Below, piece after piece: positions 27,372 through 36,907 of a DNA stretch of 64,000 bases. Source of the DNA: Sphingopyxis sp. JAI128. Its GTDB lineage: Bacteria > Pseudomonadota > Alphaproteobacteria > Sphingomonadales > Sphingomonadaceae. Location of the stretch: positions 124,001 to 188,000 of the forward strand of contig NZ_JACHDA010000007.1 of assembly GCF_014207235.1 (NCBI RefSeq). The letters are read 5' to 3'. Position numbers and translations under genes: made by a program. How positions within the stretch are numbered: the first letter of the stretch is position 1; each line of letters begins with the position of its first letter. The notes beneath the pieces are model-generated. The model saw only the letters and a list, made by a program, of their open reading frames with translations. It made no database searches and was not told where the DNA came from.

Positions 27372-28166
27372 ATGTCATTGGGTCAGTCGGTTGCGCCGCA
27401 TCTTCCCTATCTGCGGCGCTATGGCCGGTCCATTTCCGGGAGCCAGAAGAATGGCGACGCGCTGGTCGCCCGCCTGCTCGAAACGCTTGTCGTCAATCCC
27501 GGCGCGGTCGATACGGCCGGCGATCTGCGCATCCAGCTTTACCGGATGGTGCACGACAATTTCGGGCTGATGGCCGAACAGACGGCCGGCGGCGAGGAAA
27601 TCGCGCACAGCGACATCGCCATTGCCGACGCGCGGCTTCGCCGCATTCCGTCGCTGGCGCGGCAGGCGTTGCTGCTCACCGCGGTCGAAGGTTTCAGTTT
27701 CGAGGATACGGGGCGGATCATCGGGCGCGATGCCGAAGCGGTGCGCGCCCTGATCGATGAAGCGACCGACGAGATCGACCGCCAGACGCGCGCGCGCATC
27801 CTGATCATCGAGGACGAGCCGATCATCGCGATGGATATCGAAATGATCGTCCGCGACCTCGGCCACGACGTGGTCGCCGTCGCGACGACGCATCGCGAGG
27901 CGGTCGACGAAGCGCAGAAGCACCAGCCGGGCCTTGTGCTCGCCGACATCCAGCTTGCCGACAACAGCTCGGGGATCGAGGCGGTGCAGGAAATCCTTAC
28001 CGATCTCAAGGTGCCGGTCATCTTCATCACCGCCTTTCCCGAACGGCTGCTCACCGGCGACCGGCCCGAGCCGGCCTTCCTGCTCACCAAGCCGTACCAG
28101 CCCGCGACGCTCCGCGCGGCTATCTCGCAGGTGCTGTTCTTCGACGAATCGACGATCCCGGCCTGA
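27372..28166 (+). CDS. phyR: PhyR, general stress response regulator (sigma-like plus receiver domain)
   Basis: This 264-residue protein has an N-terminal EcfG-like domain (SIG2/SIG4-like, residues 1-135; HLPYLRRYGRSISGSQKNGD ... SLARQALLLTAVEGFSFEDTGRIIGR). A receiver domain follows at about 142-255, with ILIIEDEPIIAMD, the phosphorylated Asp in LVLADIQLAD, and the Lys in LLTKPYQP. Phosphorylation exposes the sigma mimic, which binds NepR. An excellent ribosome site AGGAGGT lies 6 bases before the ATG. Its histidine kinase is not adjacent. Confidence 0.95.
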   Translation: MSLGQSVAPHLPYLRRYGRSISGSQKNGDALVARLLETLVVNPGAVDTAGDLRIQLYRMVHDNFGLMAEQTAGGEEIAHSDIAIADARLRRIPSLARQALLLTAVEGFSFEDTGRIIGRDAEAVRALIDEATDEIDRQTRARILIIEDEPIIAMDIEMIVRDLGHDVVAVATTHREAVDEAQKHQPGLVLADIQLADNSSGIEAVQEILTDLKVPVIFITAFPERLLTGDRPEPAFLLTKPYQPATLRAAISQVLFFDESTIPA

Positions 28167-28218
28167 ATATCGGGCGAGGGGTTGATACCGCAGGGGTGGC
28201 GGGCGATAGCAGCGGTCG

Positions 28219-30927
28219 ATGACCGCACCAGACGCTTTCGCGCGCCAGTCCGCGCTTGACCGGCTTACCGCCCATGCGCCTTTCCTCGCGCGGCTCGCCG
28301 AACTCAACCCCGACGATGTGACGCGTTTTCTTGCGGACGGAACCGACGCGGCACTGGCCGACGTCGCACCGCCGCCCGTCGACGACGATATCATGCGGTC
28401 GCTCCGCCTTTGGCGCGGCCGGATGGCACTGCTGCTCGCGCTCGGCGACCTGTCGGGCGAACATGATGTCCGGGCGACGACGCGGCTGCTCTCGGATTTT
28501 GCCGATCGGGCGTGCGACGCCGCGCTCGCCGCCGCCTTCGCCGAGCGTGTGCCTGGCGAAGAACCGCGCGGCCTGTCGGTGATCGCGCTGGGCAAGCTCG
28601 GCAGCCACGAACTCAATTATTCGTCCGACATCGACCCGATCCTGATCTTCGACCCCGACACGCTTCCACGCCGTTCGCGCGACGATCCAGGCGAGGCTGC
28701 GGTGCGGATCGCGCGGCGGATGACCGAGATTTTATCGGCGCGCACCGGCGACGGGCATGTGCTGCGCGTCGACTTGCGCCTGCGCCCGCATCCCGAGGTG
28801 ACGCCGATAGTGCTGCCCGAAAGCGCGGCGATATCCTATTATGAGTCCGAGGCTTTGGCGTGGGAACAGGCCGCCTTCATTCGCAGCCGCGCCTCGGCGG
28901 GCGATCGCGCGCTCGGCGAAAATTTCCTCGCGGCCATCCAGCCCTTCATCTGGCGCCGCAGCCTCGATTTCCGGCAACTCAAGGAAATCGGCGCGATGAG
29001 CGACCGGATCCGCGATCATTTCGCGCAGGGGCAGGCGTTCGGGCCGGGGTTCGACCTCAAACGCGGGCGCGGCGGCATCCGCGAGATCGAGTTTTTCGCG
29101 CAGGTCCACCAGCTCATCTACGGCGGGCGCGATCCGTCGCTGCGCGTTCCCGCGACGGTCGACGCGCTCGCGGCGTTGGCTGCGGTCGGGCGGATCGAGC
29201 CCGATGCCGCGGCGCGGCTTTCGGGCCATTATGCGACGCTCCGGCGGATCGAGCACCGGCTCCAGATGATCGAGGATCAGCAGACGCATTGCCTGCCCAC
29301 CCAGGAAGCGGCGCTCGATTGCGTCGCGCGGCTCGACGGCGAAACCGACGGTGCGGCGCTGCTCGCGATGCTCGAACCCGTCGCCGCCGAGGTCGGCGCC
29401 TGTTACGACCGGCTCGTCGCCGAGCGCGCGGTGACGACCGGCCTTCCGCGCGACGATGACGGCCTTGCGGCGCAACTGGTGACGGCGGGCTTCGACCCGC
29501 CCGACGCCGCGCTGCGCACCATCGCCGAATGGCGCGGCGGCAAGCTGCGCGCGCTGCGCAGTCCGGCGGCGCTCGACGCGCTCGAAACCGTGCTTCCCGA
29601 ACTGGTGAGGGCGCTCGGCGCTGCGCCCGATCCGCAAGCGACGCTGAGGCGCTTCGACAAGCTGGTCGCGGGCCTGCCGAGCGCGGTGGGTTTCTTCCAC
29701 CTGCTTGCCGCGCAGCCCGAGCTGGCGAAGATCGCGACGCGCACCCTCTCGCTCGCGCCGACGCTCGCCGATGCGCTCGGCGCGCGCGTCGAACTGATCG
29801 AAGGCTTGATCGACAAGCGCGCGTTCGAAGCGCCTGCGGCGAAGGCGGACCTGCTCGGCGAATGGGCCGCTGGCCTCGCGGGTCTCGACTATGAGCGCCT
29901 GCTCGACCGCGTGCGAGACCGCGTCGGCGAACGGCGTTTCGCTTATGGCGTGCAACTGATCGCCGGGGCGACCGATCCGCTGACGATCGCGTGCGGCTAT
30001 TCCGAACTCGCCGAGGCGGCGTTGCAATTGCTGGCCGACGCGACGGTCGCCGAATTTGTCGAGGCGCATGGACGGATCGCGGACAGCGAGTTGGTGGTGC
30101 TCGCGCTGGGGCGGCTCGGGGGGCGGGCGCTGACGCATGCGTCGGACCTCGACCTCATCTATCTGTTCACTGGCGACCATCTCGCCGAATCCGACGGGCC
30201 GCGGCCGCTCGGCGCGACGACCTATTACAACCGGCTCGCGCAGCGTGTGACCGCGGCGATGTCGGTGCCGACCGCGGCGGGCAAACTCTACGATGTCGAC
30301 ACGCGCCTCAGGCCCCAAGGCGCGCAGGGGCCGCTGGTGGTCACGCTCGACAGCTTCGAACGCTACCAGCGTGAAGAGGCATGGACGTGGGAGCATATGG
30401 CGTTGCTCCGCGCGCGGCCGGTCTATGGCTCCGATGCCACGAAGGCGGCGGTGCAGACGGTCATCGGCGACCTGCTCGCCATCCCACGCGATGCGGAGAA
30501 GATTGCCACCGACGCCGCCGGAATGCGCGACAAGATCGCCAAGCACAAGCCGGCGAAGGGCGCGCTCGATATCAAGGGCGGACCGGGCGGGCTCGTCGAT
30601 CTGGAATTCGCGATGCAGGTGACGCAGCTTGTGAGCGGCCGGTGCCACGATCCGAATATTGCGGCGGCGCTGGCGTGCCTCAAGGCCGCCGGGCTGGCGC
30701 CCGCCGCTGTGTGCGACGCGCACGGCCTGCTCGCACGGATGCTCGTCATGTTGCGCCTCACCGCGCCCGAGGGCGAGCCGCCGACGGCGGCGGCACGGCA
30801 GTTGGTGGCCAGCCAGTGCGGCGAGCCCGGCTGGCCGCAGCTGCTTGCCGCGCACGATGCAGCGCGGCAGGAGATCGCAAATTGGTGGGCCTCGATTCGC
30901 CCCGGACAGCAGGAGATAAAGCCGTGA
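28219..30927 (+). CDS. glnE: bifunctional glutamine synthetase adenylyltransferase/adenylyl-removing enzyme
   Basis: GlnE adds or removes AMP on glutamine synthetase according to nitrogen status. The 902-residue product has two nucleotidyltransferase domains: the N-terminal deadenylylase with GKLGSHELNYSSDIDPILIFD (around residue 125), and the C-terminal adenylylase with GRLGGRALTHASDLDLIYLF (around residue 633). Helical GlnE linkers carry KRGRGGIREIEFFAQ and KGGPGGLVDLEFAMQ. Length fits the alphaproteobacterial form. The downstream bcp start overlaps its stop. Confidence 0.96.
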   Translation: MTAPDAFARQSALDRLTAHAPFLARLAELNPDDVTRFLADGTDAALADVAPPPVDDDIMRSLRLWRGRMALLLALGDLSGEHDVRATTRLLSDFADRACDAALAAAFAERVPGEEPRGLSVIALGKLGSHELNYSSDIDPILIFDPDTLPRRSRDDPGEAAVRIARRMTEILSARTGDGHVLRVDLRLRPHPEVTPIVLPESAAISYYESEALAWEQAAFIRSRASAGDRALGENFLAAIQPFIWRRSLDFRQLKEIGAMSDRIRDHFAQGQAFGPGFDLKRGRGGIREIEFFAQVHQLIYGGRDPSLRVPATVDALAALAAVGRIEPDAAARLSGHYATLRRIEHRLQMIEDQQTHCLPTQEAALDCVARLDGETDGAALLAMLEPVAAEVGACYDRLVAERAVTTGLPRDDDGLAAQLVTAGFDPPDAALRTIAEWRGGKLRALRSPAALDALETVLPELVRALGAAPDPQATLRRFDKLVAGLPSAVGFFHLLAAQPELAKIATRTLSLAPTLADALGARVELIEGLIDKRAFEAPAAKADLLGEWAAGLAGLDYERLLDRVRDRVGERRFAYGVQLIAGATDPLTIACGYSELAEAALQLLADATVAEFVEAHGRIADSELVVLALGRLGGRALTHASDLDLIYLFTGDHLAESDGPRPLGATTYYNRLAQRVTAAMSVPTAAGKLYDVDTRLRPQGAQGPLVVTLDSFERYQREEAWTWEHMALLRARPVYGSDATKAAVQTVIGDLLAIPRDAEKIATDAAGMRDKIAKHKPAKGALDIKGGPGGLVDLEFAMQVTQLVSGRCHDPNIAAALACLKAAGLAPAAVCDAHGLLARMLVMLRLTAPEGEPPTAAARQLVASQCGEPGWPQLLAAHDAARQEIANWWASIRPGQQEIKP

Positions 30928-31388
30928 CCCTCGCCATCGGAGACGCCATTCCCCCGGTCCAGTTGCTCGACGCCGACGGCGCGGCGATCGACCTTGCCGC
31001 GATGAAGGGCGCGCCGCTCATCGTCTATTTCTATCCCAAGGCCGATACGCCGGGCTGCACGACCGAGGCGCAGGATTTTACCCGCCTCGCCCCCGAATTC
31101 GCGCATCTGGAGGCGCAGGTGCTGGCGGTGTCGCGCGACGCGCCGGCAAAGCTCTGCAAGTTCCGCGACAAATATGGGCTCACCGTCCGCCTCGCGTCGG
31201 ACGAGGATGGCGCGGTGTGCGAGGCGTTCGGGACGTGGGTCGAAAAACAGAATTACGGCCGCACCTATATGGGCATCGAACGGTCTACTTTCCTCTTCGG
31301 CCGCGACGGCAAGCTGGCCAAGGAATGGCGCAAGGTGCGCGTGAAGGGTCACGCCGACGCCGTGCTGGAGGTCGCAAAGGCGCTTTGA
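30924..31388 (+). CDS. bcp: thiol peroxidase of the Bcp/PrxQ type
   Basis: This 154-residue peroxiredoxin reduces peroxides in the cytosol. The peroxidatic cysteine sits in YFYPKADTPGCTTEAQDF at about residue 46. The resolving cysteine position five residues later, found in many PrxQ enzymes, is not Cys here (CTTEAQ), so it is a one-Cys type or uses Cys in KLCKF. The start is GTG overlapping the glnE stop by 4 bases (GTGA); its own stop overlaps the next start (TGATG). The three genes are coupled. Confidence 0.92.
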   Translation: MTLAIGDAIPPVQLLDADGAAIDLAAMKGAPLIVYFYPKADTPGCTTEAQDFTRLAPEFAHLEAQVLAVSRDAPAKLCKFRDKYGLTVRLASDEDGAVCEAFGTWVEKQNYGRTYMGIERSTFLFGRDGKLAKEWRKVRVKGHADAVLEVAKAL

Positions 31389-32179
31389 TGCAATCGCTTG
31401 GCGAAGCCGCGCGCGCTGTCCTGCTGACGCCGGACCCCCACGACAAGCGCCGCGCGGCGCGCCTTCTCGCGCGGGCGTGGCGTCGTGGGGAGATCGACCA
31501 TCGCTGCGATGTGCCGATGCCCCACCAGCCCGCTTGGCCCGCCCGGCCCGAACTGCTCGCGCCCGGCCAGATGCCGCGCCGCCGCAAGGGTGGCTCGGAC
31601 CGCGGCCGCATCGCCATGCTGCACGCGCTCGCGCATATCGAGTTCGTCGCGATCGACCTCGCGGTCGATCTGGTCGGCCGGTTCGGCGGCGAATTTCCGC
31701 GCGGCTTCGTCGACGACTGGATCGGCGTCGCGGCCGATGAGGCAATGCATTTCGCGCTGCTCGACCGGCGGCTGCGCCAGCTCGGCAGCTTCTATGGCGA
31801 TCTGCCCGCGCATGCGGGATTATGGGAGGCGGCGCAGCTCACCGCCGACGACGCGCTCGCGCGCCTCGCCATCGTACCGATGGTGCTCGAAGCGCGAGGT
31901 CTCGACGTCACGCCGGCGACGGTCGAGCGCTTCCGGGGTGCCGGCGACGAGACGTCTGCGAAGGTTTTATCGCGCATTTACAAGGATGAAATCCGTCATG
32001 TGAGCGCGGGCACAGTCTGGTTCCGGCAAAAGTGCGACGAAAGGGGATTCCACGTCGTCGAGACGTGGCAGGCGCTCGTAAAATCGCGATTTCGCGGCAG
32101 TTTGAAGCCGCCGTTCAACGACTCAGCGCGTGAGCGTGCCGGTTTAACGCAAGAATTCTACGCTGTTATTGCTTCGTAA
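31388..32179 (+). CDS. DUF455 ferritin-like domain protein
   Basis: This 263-residue protein is of the DUF455 family, a four-helix ferritin-like fold with a likely di-iron centre. Ligand-like residues appear as MLHALAHIEFVAIDLAVD (E/H), WIGVAADEAMHFALLD (ExxH), VPMVLEARGLDV and IYKDEIRHVSAG (ExxH). An N-terminal segment with MPHQPAWPARPELLAPGQMPRR is typical. The enzymatic role is not established. It overlaps the bcp stop by one base, which suggests a peroxide or iron-related operon with bcp. Confidence 0.85.
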   Translation: MQSLGEAARAVLLTPDPHDKRRAARLLARAWRRGEIDHRCDVPMPHQPAWPARPELLAPGQMPRRRKGGSDRGRIAMLHALAHIEFVAIDLAVDLVGRFGGEFPRGFVDDWIGVAADEAMHFALLDRRLRQLGSFYGDLPAHAGLWEAAQLTADDALARLAIVPMVLEARGLDVTPATVERFRGAGDETSAKVLSRIYKDEIRHVSAGTVWFRQKCDERGFHVVETWQALVKSRFRGSLKPPFNDSARERAGLTQEFYAVIAS

Positions 32180-32211
32180 GGATTGGAACAGCACACAGGC
32201 TTCCGCGGGGG

Positions 32212-32997
32212 ATGAGCAATCATCCAAACCAAGAAACACCGGCGCCAAGGCCCGTTTATGGACTTTGGCGACATGGCAAACGCGGGGTCGTCGTTTTGAT
32301 CAACACTCTTCTGGCGCAGAAGTTGCACCAAGTCGCAATCCTTTGCGTAGCAGCAAGTTTCGGATTGGCCGCCCCGGCCGTCCACGCTGTCGAAACCAGC
32401 GCCGATACCGGCATCACCGTTCCCGACGAGCCCGATGACGACAGCTTCACCGCGGGTGTTCCGTCGGTCGGCGAAGACAGCGAAGCGCGCGCGATCTTCC
32501 AGGCCTGGAAGCGTCTCGACACCGGCCTGACGGCGTCGATCGGCGTTTCGGTTCCCTCGCGTCGCCCGATCGAGCAAATGTCGCTCTCATCCTCCTATGG
32601 CATGCGGGTCCACCCCGTCACTGGCAAAGTTGCACGCCACAACGGCATCGATATTCCGGCGCCGCACGGCACGCCGATCTACGCAACCGCCGACGGTATC
32701 GTGGGCCGCGCCCAGCGCCTCGGCGGCTATGGCAATTATGTCGAAGTCGAACATGGCAACGCGATCCAGACGCGCTACGGCCATATGTCGTCCTATATCG
32801 TGCGCCCCGGGCAGCAGGTGAAGAAGGGCGACATCCTCGGCTATGTCGGTTCCACAGGCCGTTCGACCGGCAACCATCTCCATTATGAAGTCCGCATCGA
32901 AGGTGCGCCGGTCAATCCGATGCCTTTCGTTCGCTCGGACCAGATGGCGATCGCCGCGATCTCCGGCAAGAATGTCGCGATGGGCGGTCCCGAATAG
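32212..32997 (+). CDS. M23-family (LytM) peptidoglycan endopeptidase
   Basis: This 261-residue protein has an N-terminal cytosolic stretch, a membrane or signal segment (LHQVAILCVAASFGLAAPAVHA, about 39-60), an acidic linker and a C-terminal LytM domain. Zinc ligands are visible: H-x3-D in RHNGIDIPAPHGTPI and HLHYEVRI. The YGHMSSY and GxTGRSTGNHLHYEV stretches are canonical. It probably cleaves peptidoglycan crosslinks in the periplasm. A terminator follows at 33031. Confidence 0.9.
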   Translation: MSNHPNQETPAPRPVYGLWRHGKRGVVVLINTLLAQKLHQVAILCVAASFGLAAPAVHAVETSADTGITVPDEPDDDSFTAGVPSVGEDSEARAIFQAWKRLDTGLTASIGVSVPSRRPIEQMSLSSSYGMRVHPVTGKVARHNGIDIPAPHGTPIYATADGIVGRAQRLGGYGNYVEVEHGNAIQTRYGHMSSYIVRPGQQVKKGDILGYVGSTGRSTGNHLHYEVRIEGAPVNPMPFVRSDQMAIAAISGKNVAMGGPE

Positions 32998-33030
32998 GAA
33001 TTAACCAGGCTTTTCCTGGGTCGGAGAGGA

Positions 33031-33069
33031 GGGCGCTCCACGGCTGATGCCGGGGCGCCCTTTTCTTTT
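33031..33069 (+). terminator. terminator after the M23 peptidase gene
   Basis: Stem GGGCGCTCC / GGGGCGCCC (33031-33039 with 33052-33060) is followed by a T-rich run (33061-33069). The next gene starts only 26 bases later, so its promoter must overlap this region. Confidence 0.65.
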
Positions 33070-33094
33070 GCAACCGACACCCTATCTTGACGCC

Positions 33095-33436
33095 ATGGCC
33101 ACGCAGCTTTCCGATATCGCCCTGTCGCCCGCCGCCGCGGCGCGCGTCCGCTGGATCGCCGACCGCAAGGGCGAGGCGGATGCAGCGTTGCGCTTGGCCG
33201 TCGATGGCGGCGGCTGTTCGGGCTTCACCTATCGCTTTGGCCTGGCCGACAGCATCGACCCCGACGACATCGTCACCGAAACCGACGGGGTCAAGCTGGT
33301 CGTCGATTCGGTCAGCATCGACTTGGTGCGGGGTTGCATCGTCGATTTCGTCGATTCGCTGGGCGGCTCGTCCTTCAAGGTCGAAAATCCCAACGCCGCC
33401 TCGGGCTGCGGTTGCGGGTCCAGCTTCTCGATCTGA
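33095..33436 (+). CDS. IscA/ErpA-type iron-sulfur cluster assembly protein
   Basis: This 113-residue A-type carrier has the three conserved cysteines: GGGCSGFTYRF (first) and SGCGCGSSF (last pair). The core is ALSPAAAARVRWIADRKGE. It receives Fe-S clusters and hands them to target enzymes. ErpA versus IscA cannot be decided from sequence. ATG 33095 gives the family N-terminus. It stands alone, 40 bases before xth. Confidence 0.9.
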   Translation: MATQLSDIALSPAAAARVRWIADRKGEADAALRLAVDGGGCSGFTYRFGLADSIDPDDIVTETDGVKLVVDSVSIDLVRGCIVDFVDSLGGSSFKVENPNAASGCGCGSSFSI

Positions 33437-33476
33437 CGCCTTTCCCCGTCGCTTGCTTGCTGGCATAGCTGCGGCC

Positions 33477-34247
33477 ATGAAAATCGCGACCTTCAATATC
33501 AACGGGATCAAGGCCCGCCTGCCGCGCCTTGTCGAATGGCTCGAAGAAACGCAGCCCGATATCGCCTGCCTTCAGGAACTGAAATCGAGCGACGAGACGA
33601 TGCCGACCAAGGAGATCGAGGCGGCGGGTTATGGCTTCCTCTATCACGGGCAAAAGGGCTTCAACGGCGTCGCAATCCTCGCCAAGGGCACGCAGCCGGT
33701 CGAAACGCAGCGCGGTCTGGCGGGCGAGGTTGACGATGAGCAATCACGCTATCTGGAGGCCGATGTTCATGGCCTGCGCGTCGCGTCGATCTATCTCCCC
33801 AACGGCAACCCGCAGCCGGGGCCGAAATTCGACTACAAGCTGCGCTGGATGGCGCGGCTGCGCGAACGTGCGAAATTCCTTCTCGCTTCCGAAATCCCGA
33901 CCATTCTGACCGGCGATTACAACGTCATCCCGCACGACGACGATGTCTGGGACCCGCGCGCGATGTCGACCGACGCGCTGATGCAGCCCGATTCGCGCGA
34001 TGCCTGGTTCCGGCTGCTCGGCGACGGCTGGACCGACGCGATCCGCAGCCGGCATCCGGCGGGCGGGGTGTGGACCTTCTGGGACTATCAGGCGGGCGGG
34101 TGGCAGCGCGATCATGGCTTTCGCATCGACCATCTTCTCTTGAGCCCGGCGCTCGCCGACCGGCTGGTCGATGCGGGCGTCGACAAGGACCATCGCGGCC
34201 GCGAAAAGGCGAGCGACCACGCGCCGACATGGGCGGTGCTGGCGTAA
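33477..34247 (+). CDS. xth: exodeoxyribonuclease III
   Basis: This is a DNA-repair AP endonuclease and 3'-5' exonuclease. The 256-residue product has MKIATFNINGIKARLPRL (metal-binding Asn), CLQELKSSD (catalytic Glu), LTGDYNVIP, and the C-terminal RIDHLLLSPAL and SDHAPTWAVL (catalytic Asp-His). Length and motifs fit the ExoA/XthA family. Confidence 0.95.
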   Translation: MKIATFNINGIKARLPRLVEWLEETQPDIACLQELKSSDETMPTKEIEAAGYGFLYHGQKGFNGVAILAKGTQPVETQRGLAGEVDDEQSRYLEADVHGLRVASIYLPNGNPQPGPKFDYKLRWMARLRERAKFLLASEIPTILTGDYNVIPHDDDVWDPRAMSTDALMQPDSRDAWFRLLGDGWTDAIRSRHPAGGVWTFWDYQAGGWQRDHGFRIDHLLLSPALADRLVDAGVDKDHRGREKASDHAPTWAVLA

Positions 34248-34290
34248 ATTTCCTTCGCTGACGTGGAAGGCGACACTGCCGAAGCGACCG

Positions 34291-35412
34291 TCACGCGTCG
34301 GGATACAGCGTCGTCATCACCCGCGTGGGATCAAGCGCATAATGGTGCGCGACCGCCGCCGCGATCACGCTCTCCAGGCTGCGCGTCGGCTTGAGATCGC
34401 GGCCCTCGTATCGCGCCGCAGCGCCAAGCCCCGGCCAGTCCGCCGACACTTTGCCGCCTTCGGCCAGCCCGCCGCCGAGCAGCATCGCGGTCGATGCGGT
34501 GCCATGGTCGGTGCCGCCGGTACCGTTGACCTCGACCGTGCGGCCGAATTCGGTTGCGACGATCACCAGCGTGTCGCCCCACACGGGACCGAGCCCCGTC
34601 TGCAACGCGCCGATCAGTTGGTCGAGCCCGCGCAGTTGCGCGGCGAGACGTCCGCGCTGGCCGCTGTGCGTGTCCCAGCCGCCGGTTTCGACCATCATCA
34701 CGCGCGCGCCGTCGGCCGGCATCATCAGCGATGCGGCGAGCTTGCCGAGGTCGGCCCCGTTGCGGCCGTTGTTGCCGCTGATGTCGCTCGCCAACTCCTG
34801 CGTCCTGACCGCGCTGTCCCAAAGCGGGTGGAGCAGCGGGTCGTTCGCATACATGGCGGTCAGCCGCGCGATCAGGTCGGCGTCGGCCTGCGGCAGGCGG
34901 CTCGGCGCATAGGTGCCGACCTGCACCGACCCGCGCAGCGCCAGCGGCACGGCGGGTGCGATGGCGATCGCATCGCGTTCGGCAGCGGGGAGCAGGGTCA
35001 GCAGCCGTCCGACCCAGCCGTCGTCGCGGCCATAGGGCCGCGCCCCGCCGCCCTCGAGCATATTCTGTCCGTCGAAATGCGACCGGTCGCGATAGCCCGT
35101 CGCGACGGCATGCGCGAAATGCGCCTGTTTGCCGGTGTAAAGGCTCGCCGTCTGCGCGAGCGACGGGTGCAAGGTGAACATGGCGTCGAGCTTCGCGCCG
35201 CCCGCGCTTTCGTCGGCCAGCGCGCGGCGCGCGGCGGCAAAGGCCGGATCGCCTGTCGGCGCGACGGTGGCCAGCCCGTCGGCGGCGCCGCGCTGGATGA
35301 CGAAGACGAGACGTTTCGGCGTGCCCGCCGCGGCATAGGCAAAGCGGGGCAGCGCGCCCGCGGCGGCGACGGTGATGCCCGACAGGATGATGGAACGGCG
35401 CGAGAGGATCAT
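34291..35412 (-). CDS. DUF1501 secreted protein (Tat signal)
   Basis: This 373-residue protein has a twin-arginine-type signal (SRRSIILSGITVAAAGALPRFAYAA). A DUF1501 domain related to the alkaline phosphatase/sulfatase fold follows, with VFVIQRGAADGL near the start, MMVETGGWDTHSGQRGRLAAQL and the C-terminal VIVATEFGRTVEVNGTGGTDHGTA. The substrate is unknown. It lies 3 bases after the DUF1800 gene, its usual partner; the pair is widely conserved and thought to act outside the cytosol. Confidence 0.9.
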   Translation of the reverse strand: MILSRRSIILSGITVAAAGALPRFAYAAAGTPKRLVFVIQRGAADGLATVAPTGDPAFAAARRALADESAGGAKLDAMFTLHPSLAQTASLYTGKQAHFAHAVATGYRDRSHFDGQNMLEGGGARPYGRDDGWVGRLLTLLPAAERDAIAIAPAVPLALRGSVQVGTYAPSRLPQADADLIARLTAMYANDPLLHPLWDSAVRTQELASDISGNNGRNGADLGKLAASLMMPADGARVMMVETGGWDTHSGQRGRLAAQLRGLDQLIGALQTGLGPVWGDTLVIVATEFGRTVEVNGTGGTDHGTASTAMLLGGGLAEGGKVSADWPGLGAAARYEGRDLKPTRSLESVIAAAVAHHYALDPTRVMTTLYPDA

Positions 35413-35415
35413 TGT

Positions 35416-36843
35416 CTATCTCCGCAAAAAGGCCGGGCTGGCGAACAGCATCGCGATTCCCTGTCCGGGGCTGTCGGCGCGCGATATCGCCTGTGCCGTT
35501 TCGGGGGTGAGCGCGTCGGCGAGGACGAGCGGGGCCAGTGCGCGCGCATCGGCGCGGTCGCCGATCCGCGCCGCGATGCGGCTGGCGAGTTCGACGCGCT
35601 GCATCAGCGCCGCCGATCCGGCCCAGGTCGCCACCATGTCGTCATATCCTTTGGGCGATCCGGGGCGCCACACCGGCTGGCCGAGCTGGACAAACATCGC
35701 GGCGATATTCTGGCGCTCGCCGAGTCCCGGCGTTTTCAGGGCGCGCAGCATCGACACCGTCCAGTCCCATGGCGATTTGAACATCGCGGGTTCGGCCGCC
35801 CAGGGCTCGGGCGAGGCGATGAGCGTGCGATAGAGCGAGGGCAGGTCGCCGCCGGTGCGGTCGAAATCCTGTGCCAGCCGGTCGACGAGCGGGGCGGGCG
35901 GTTCGTCGCCGGTGAAGTGGCGCGCGAGCTTGGTCGCGACATGGCGCGCGGTCGCGGGATGGGCGGCGAGGTCGCGCAGTACCGCCTCGGCCTGTTTCGC
36001 CCCGGTCTGGCCGTAACTCTTGCCCAGGATCGTCTGCGCTCCCGGCTGGTGGAGCCGGTCGACGAAGACGGTCTCGCCCGGCCGTGCGTCGGCGGGCATC
36101 AGCCGCTGTCCCGCCCCGCGCCCGAGTCCGGCGACGGTCAGCCCCGTCAGCGCCTTGGCGAAATTCGTGATATCGGCCTGCGTATAGCCGGCACGCACGC
36201 CGAGCGTATGCAGCTCCATGATTTCGCGCGCCAGATTTTCGTTGAGCCCCGGCGCCCGCCGCTTGCCGCGGTTTCGCACACGCGTCGCAAAGACGCTGTC
36301 GGGACCGAAGCTTTGCGCCTGGTCGAGAAACAGCAGCATCGCGGGATGGTGGACCGCAGCGACCAGCAGGTCGGAAAATTTGCCCATGATATGCGGGCGG
36401 ATTGCTTCATTCTCGTAATTGCCGGCGAAGCCCACGACCGTCTGCTTGTCGGCCGAGATCGCGAAATGATTGGCCCAGAAATGAACGAGGCGCTCGGCGA
36501 AGGGCGTCGGCGTCGCGACCGCGGCGGCAAGGCGCGCGCTTGCGGCCTCGCCATAATGGCGGCGGAACCCCGCGCGCGACATGCGCCGCATCGCCTCGGC
36601 CTCACCGTCGTCGCCGCCTATTTGCGCATTCTTCGCCTCGCGGCGCATCGCCTGCCGCTCGTCGCGATATTCGGCATAGGCGGTGGCGATCGCCTCGCGC
36701 CCCGCCAGCCCCGCGATGGCAGCGGGCGCGGGGTCATAGTCGTCGATCTGGCGGATCAGCCAGTCTTTCGGGTCGTCCGCCGCCGGATCGTCGAAACGGC
36801 GGCCGAGCCCGAAGCGGTTGGCGGCAAGATACTGGACTGCCAT
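35416..36843 (-). CDS. DUF1800 protein, partner of the DUF1501 gene
   Basis: The 475-residue product begins MAVQYLAANRFGLG, the family start, and contains ERLVHFWANHFAIS, RPHIMGKFSDLLVAAVHHPAMLLFLDQAQSFGP, the NENLAREIMELHTLGVRAGYTQADITNFAKALTG block, and a C-terminal GYDDMVATWAGSAALMQRVELASRI. The function is undefined. I start at ATG 36843 because upstream sequence in the same frame is low-quality. No clear signal peptide is visible, unlike its DUF1501 partner. Confidence 0.9.
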   Translation of the reverse strand: MAVQYLAANRFGLGRRFDDPAADDPKDWLIRQIDDYDPAPAAIAGLAGREAIATAYAEYRDERQAMRREAKNAQIGGDDGEAEAMRRMSRAGFRRHYGEAASARLAAAVATPTPFAERLVHFWANHFAISADKQTVVGFAGNYENEAIRPHIMGKFSDLLVAAVHHPAMLLFLDQAQSFGPDSVFATRVRNRGKRRAPGLNENLAREIMELHTLGVRAGYTQADITNFAKALTGLTVAGLGRGAGQRLMPADARPGETVFVDRLHQPGAQTILGKSYGQTGAKQAEAVLRDLAAHPATARHVATKLARHFTGDEPPAPLVDRLAQDFDRTGGDLPSLYRTLIASPEPWAAEPAMFKSPWDWTVSMLRALKTPGLGERQNIAAMFVQLGQPVWRPGSPKGYDDMVATWAGSAALMQRVELASRIAARIGDRADARALAPLVLADALTPETAQAISRADSPGQGIAMLFASPAFLRR

Positions 36844-36907
36844 GACAAACCTTTCCGTGCCCCCAAACGCACGATGACGGCCATTTGTCGCAAAGCTGTC
36901 CCAGCGA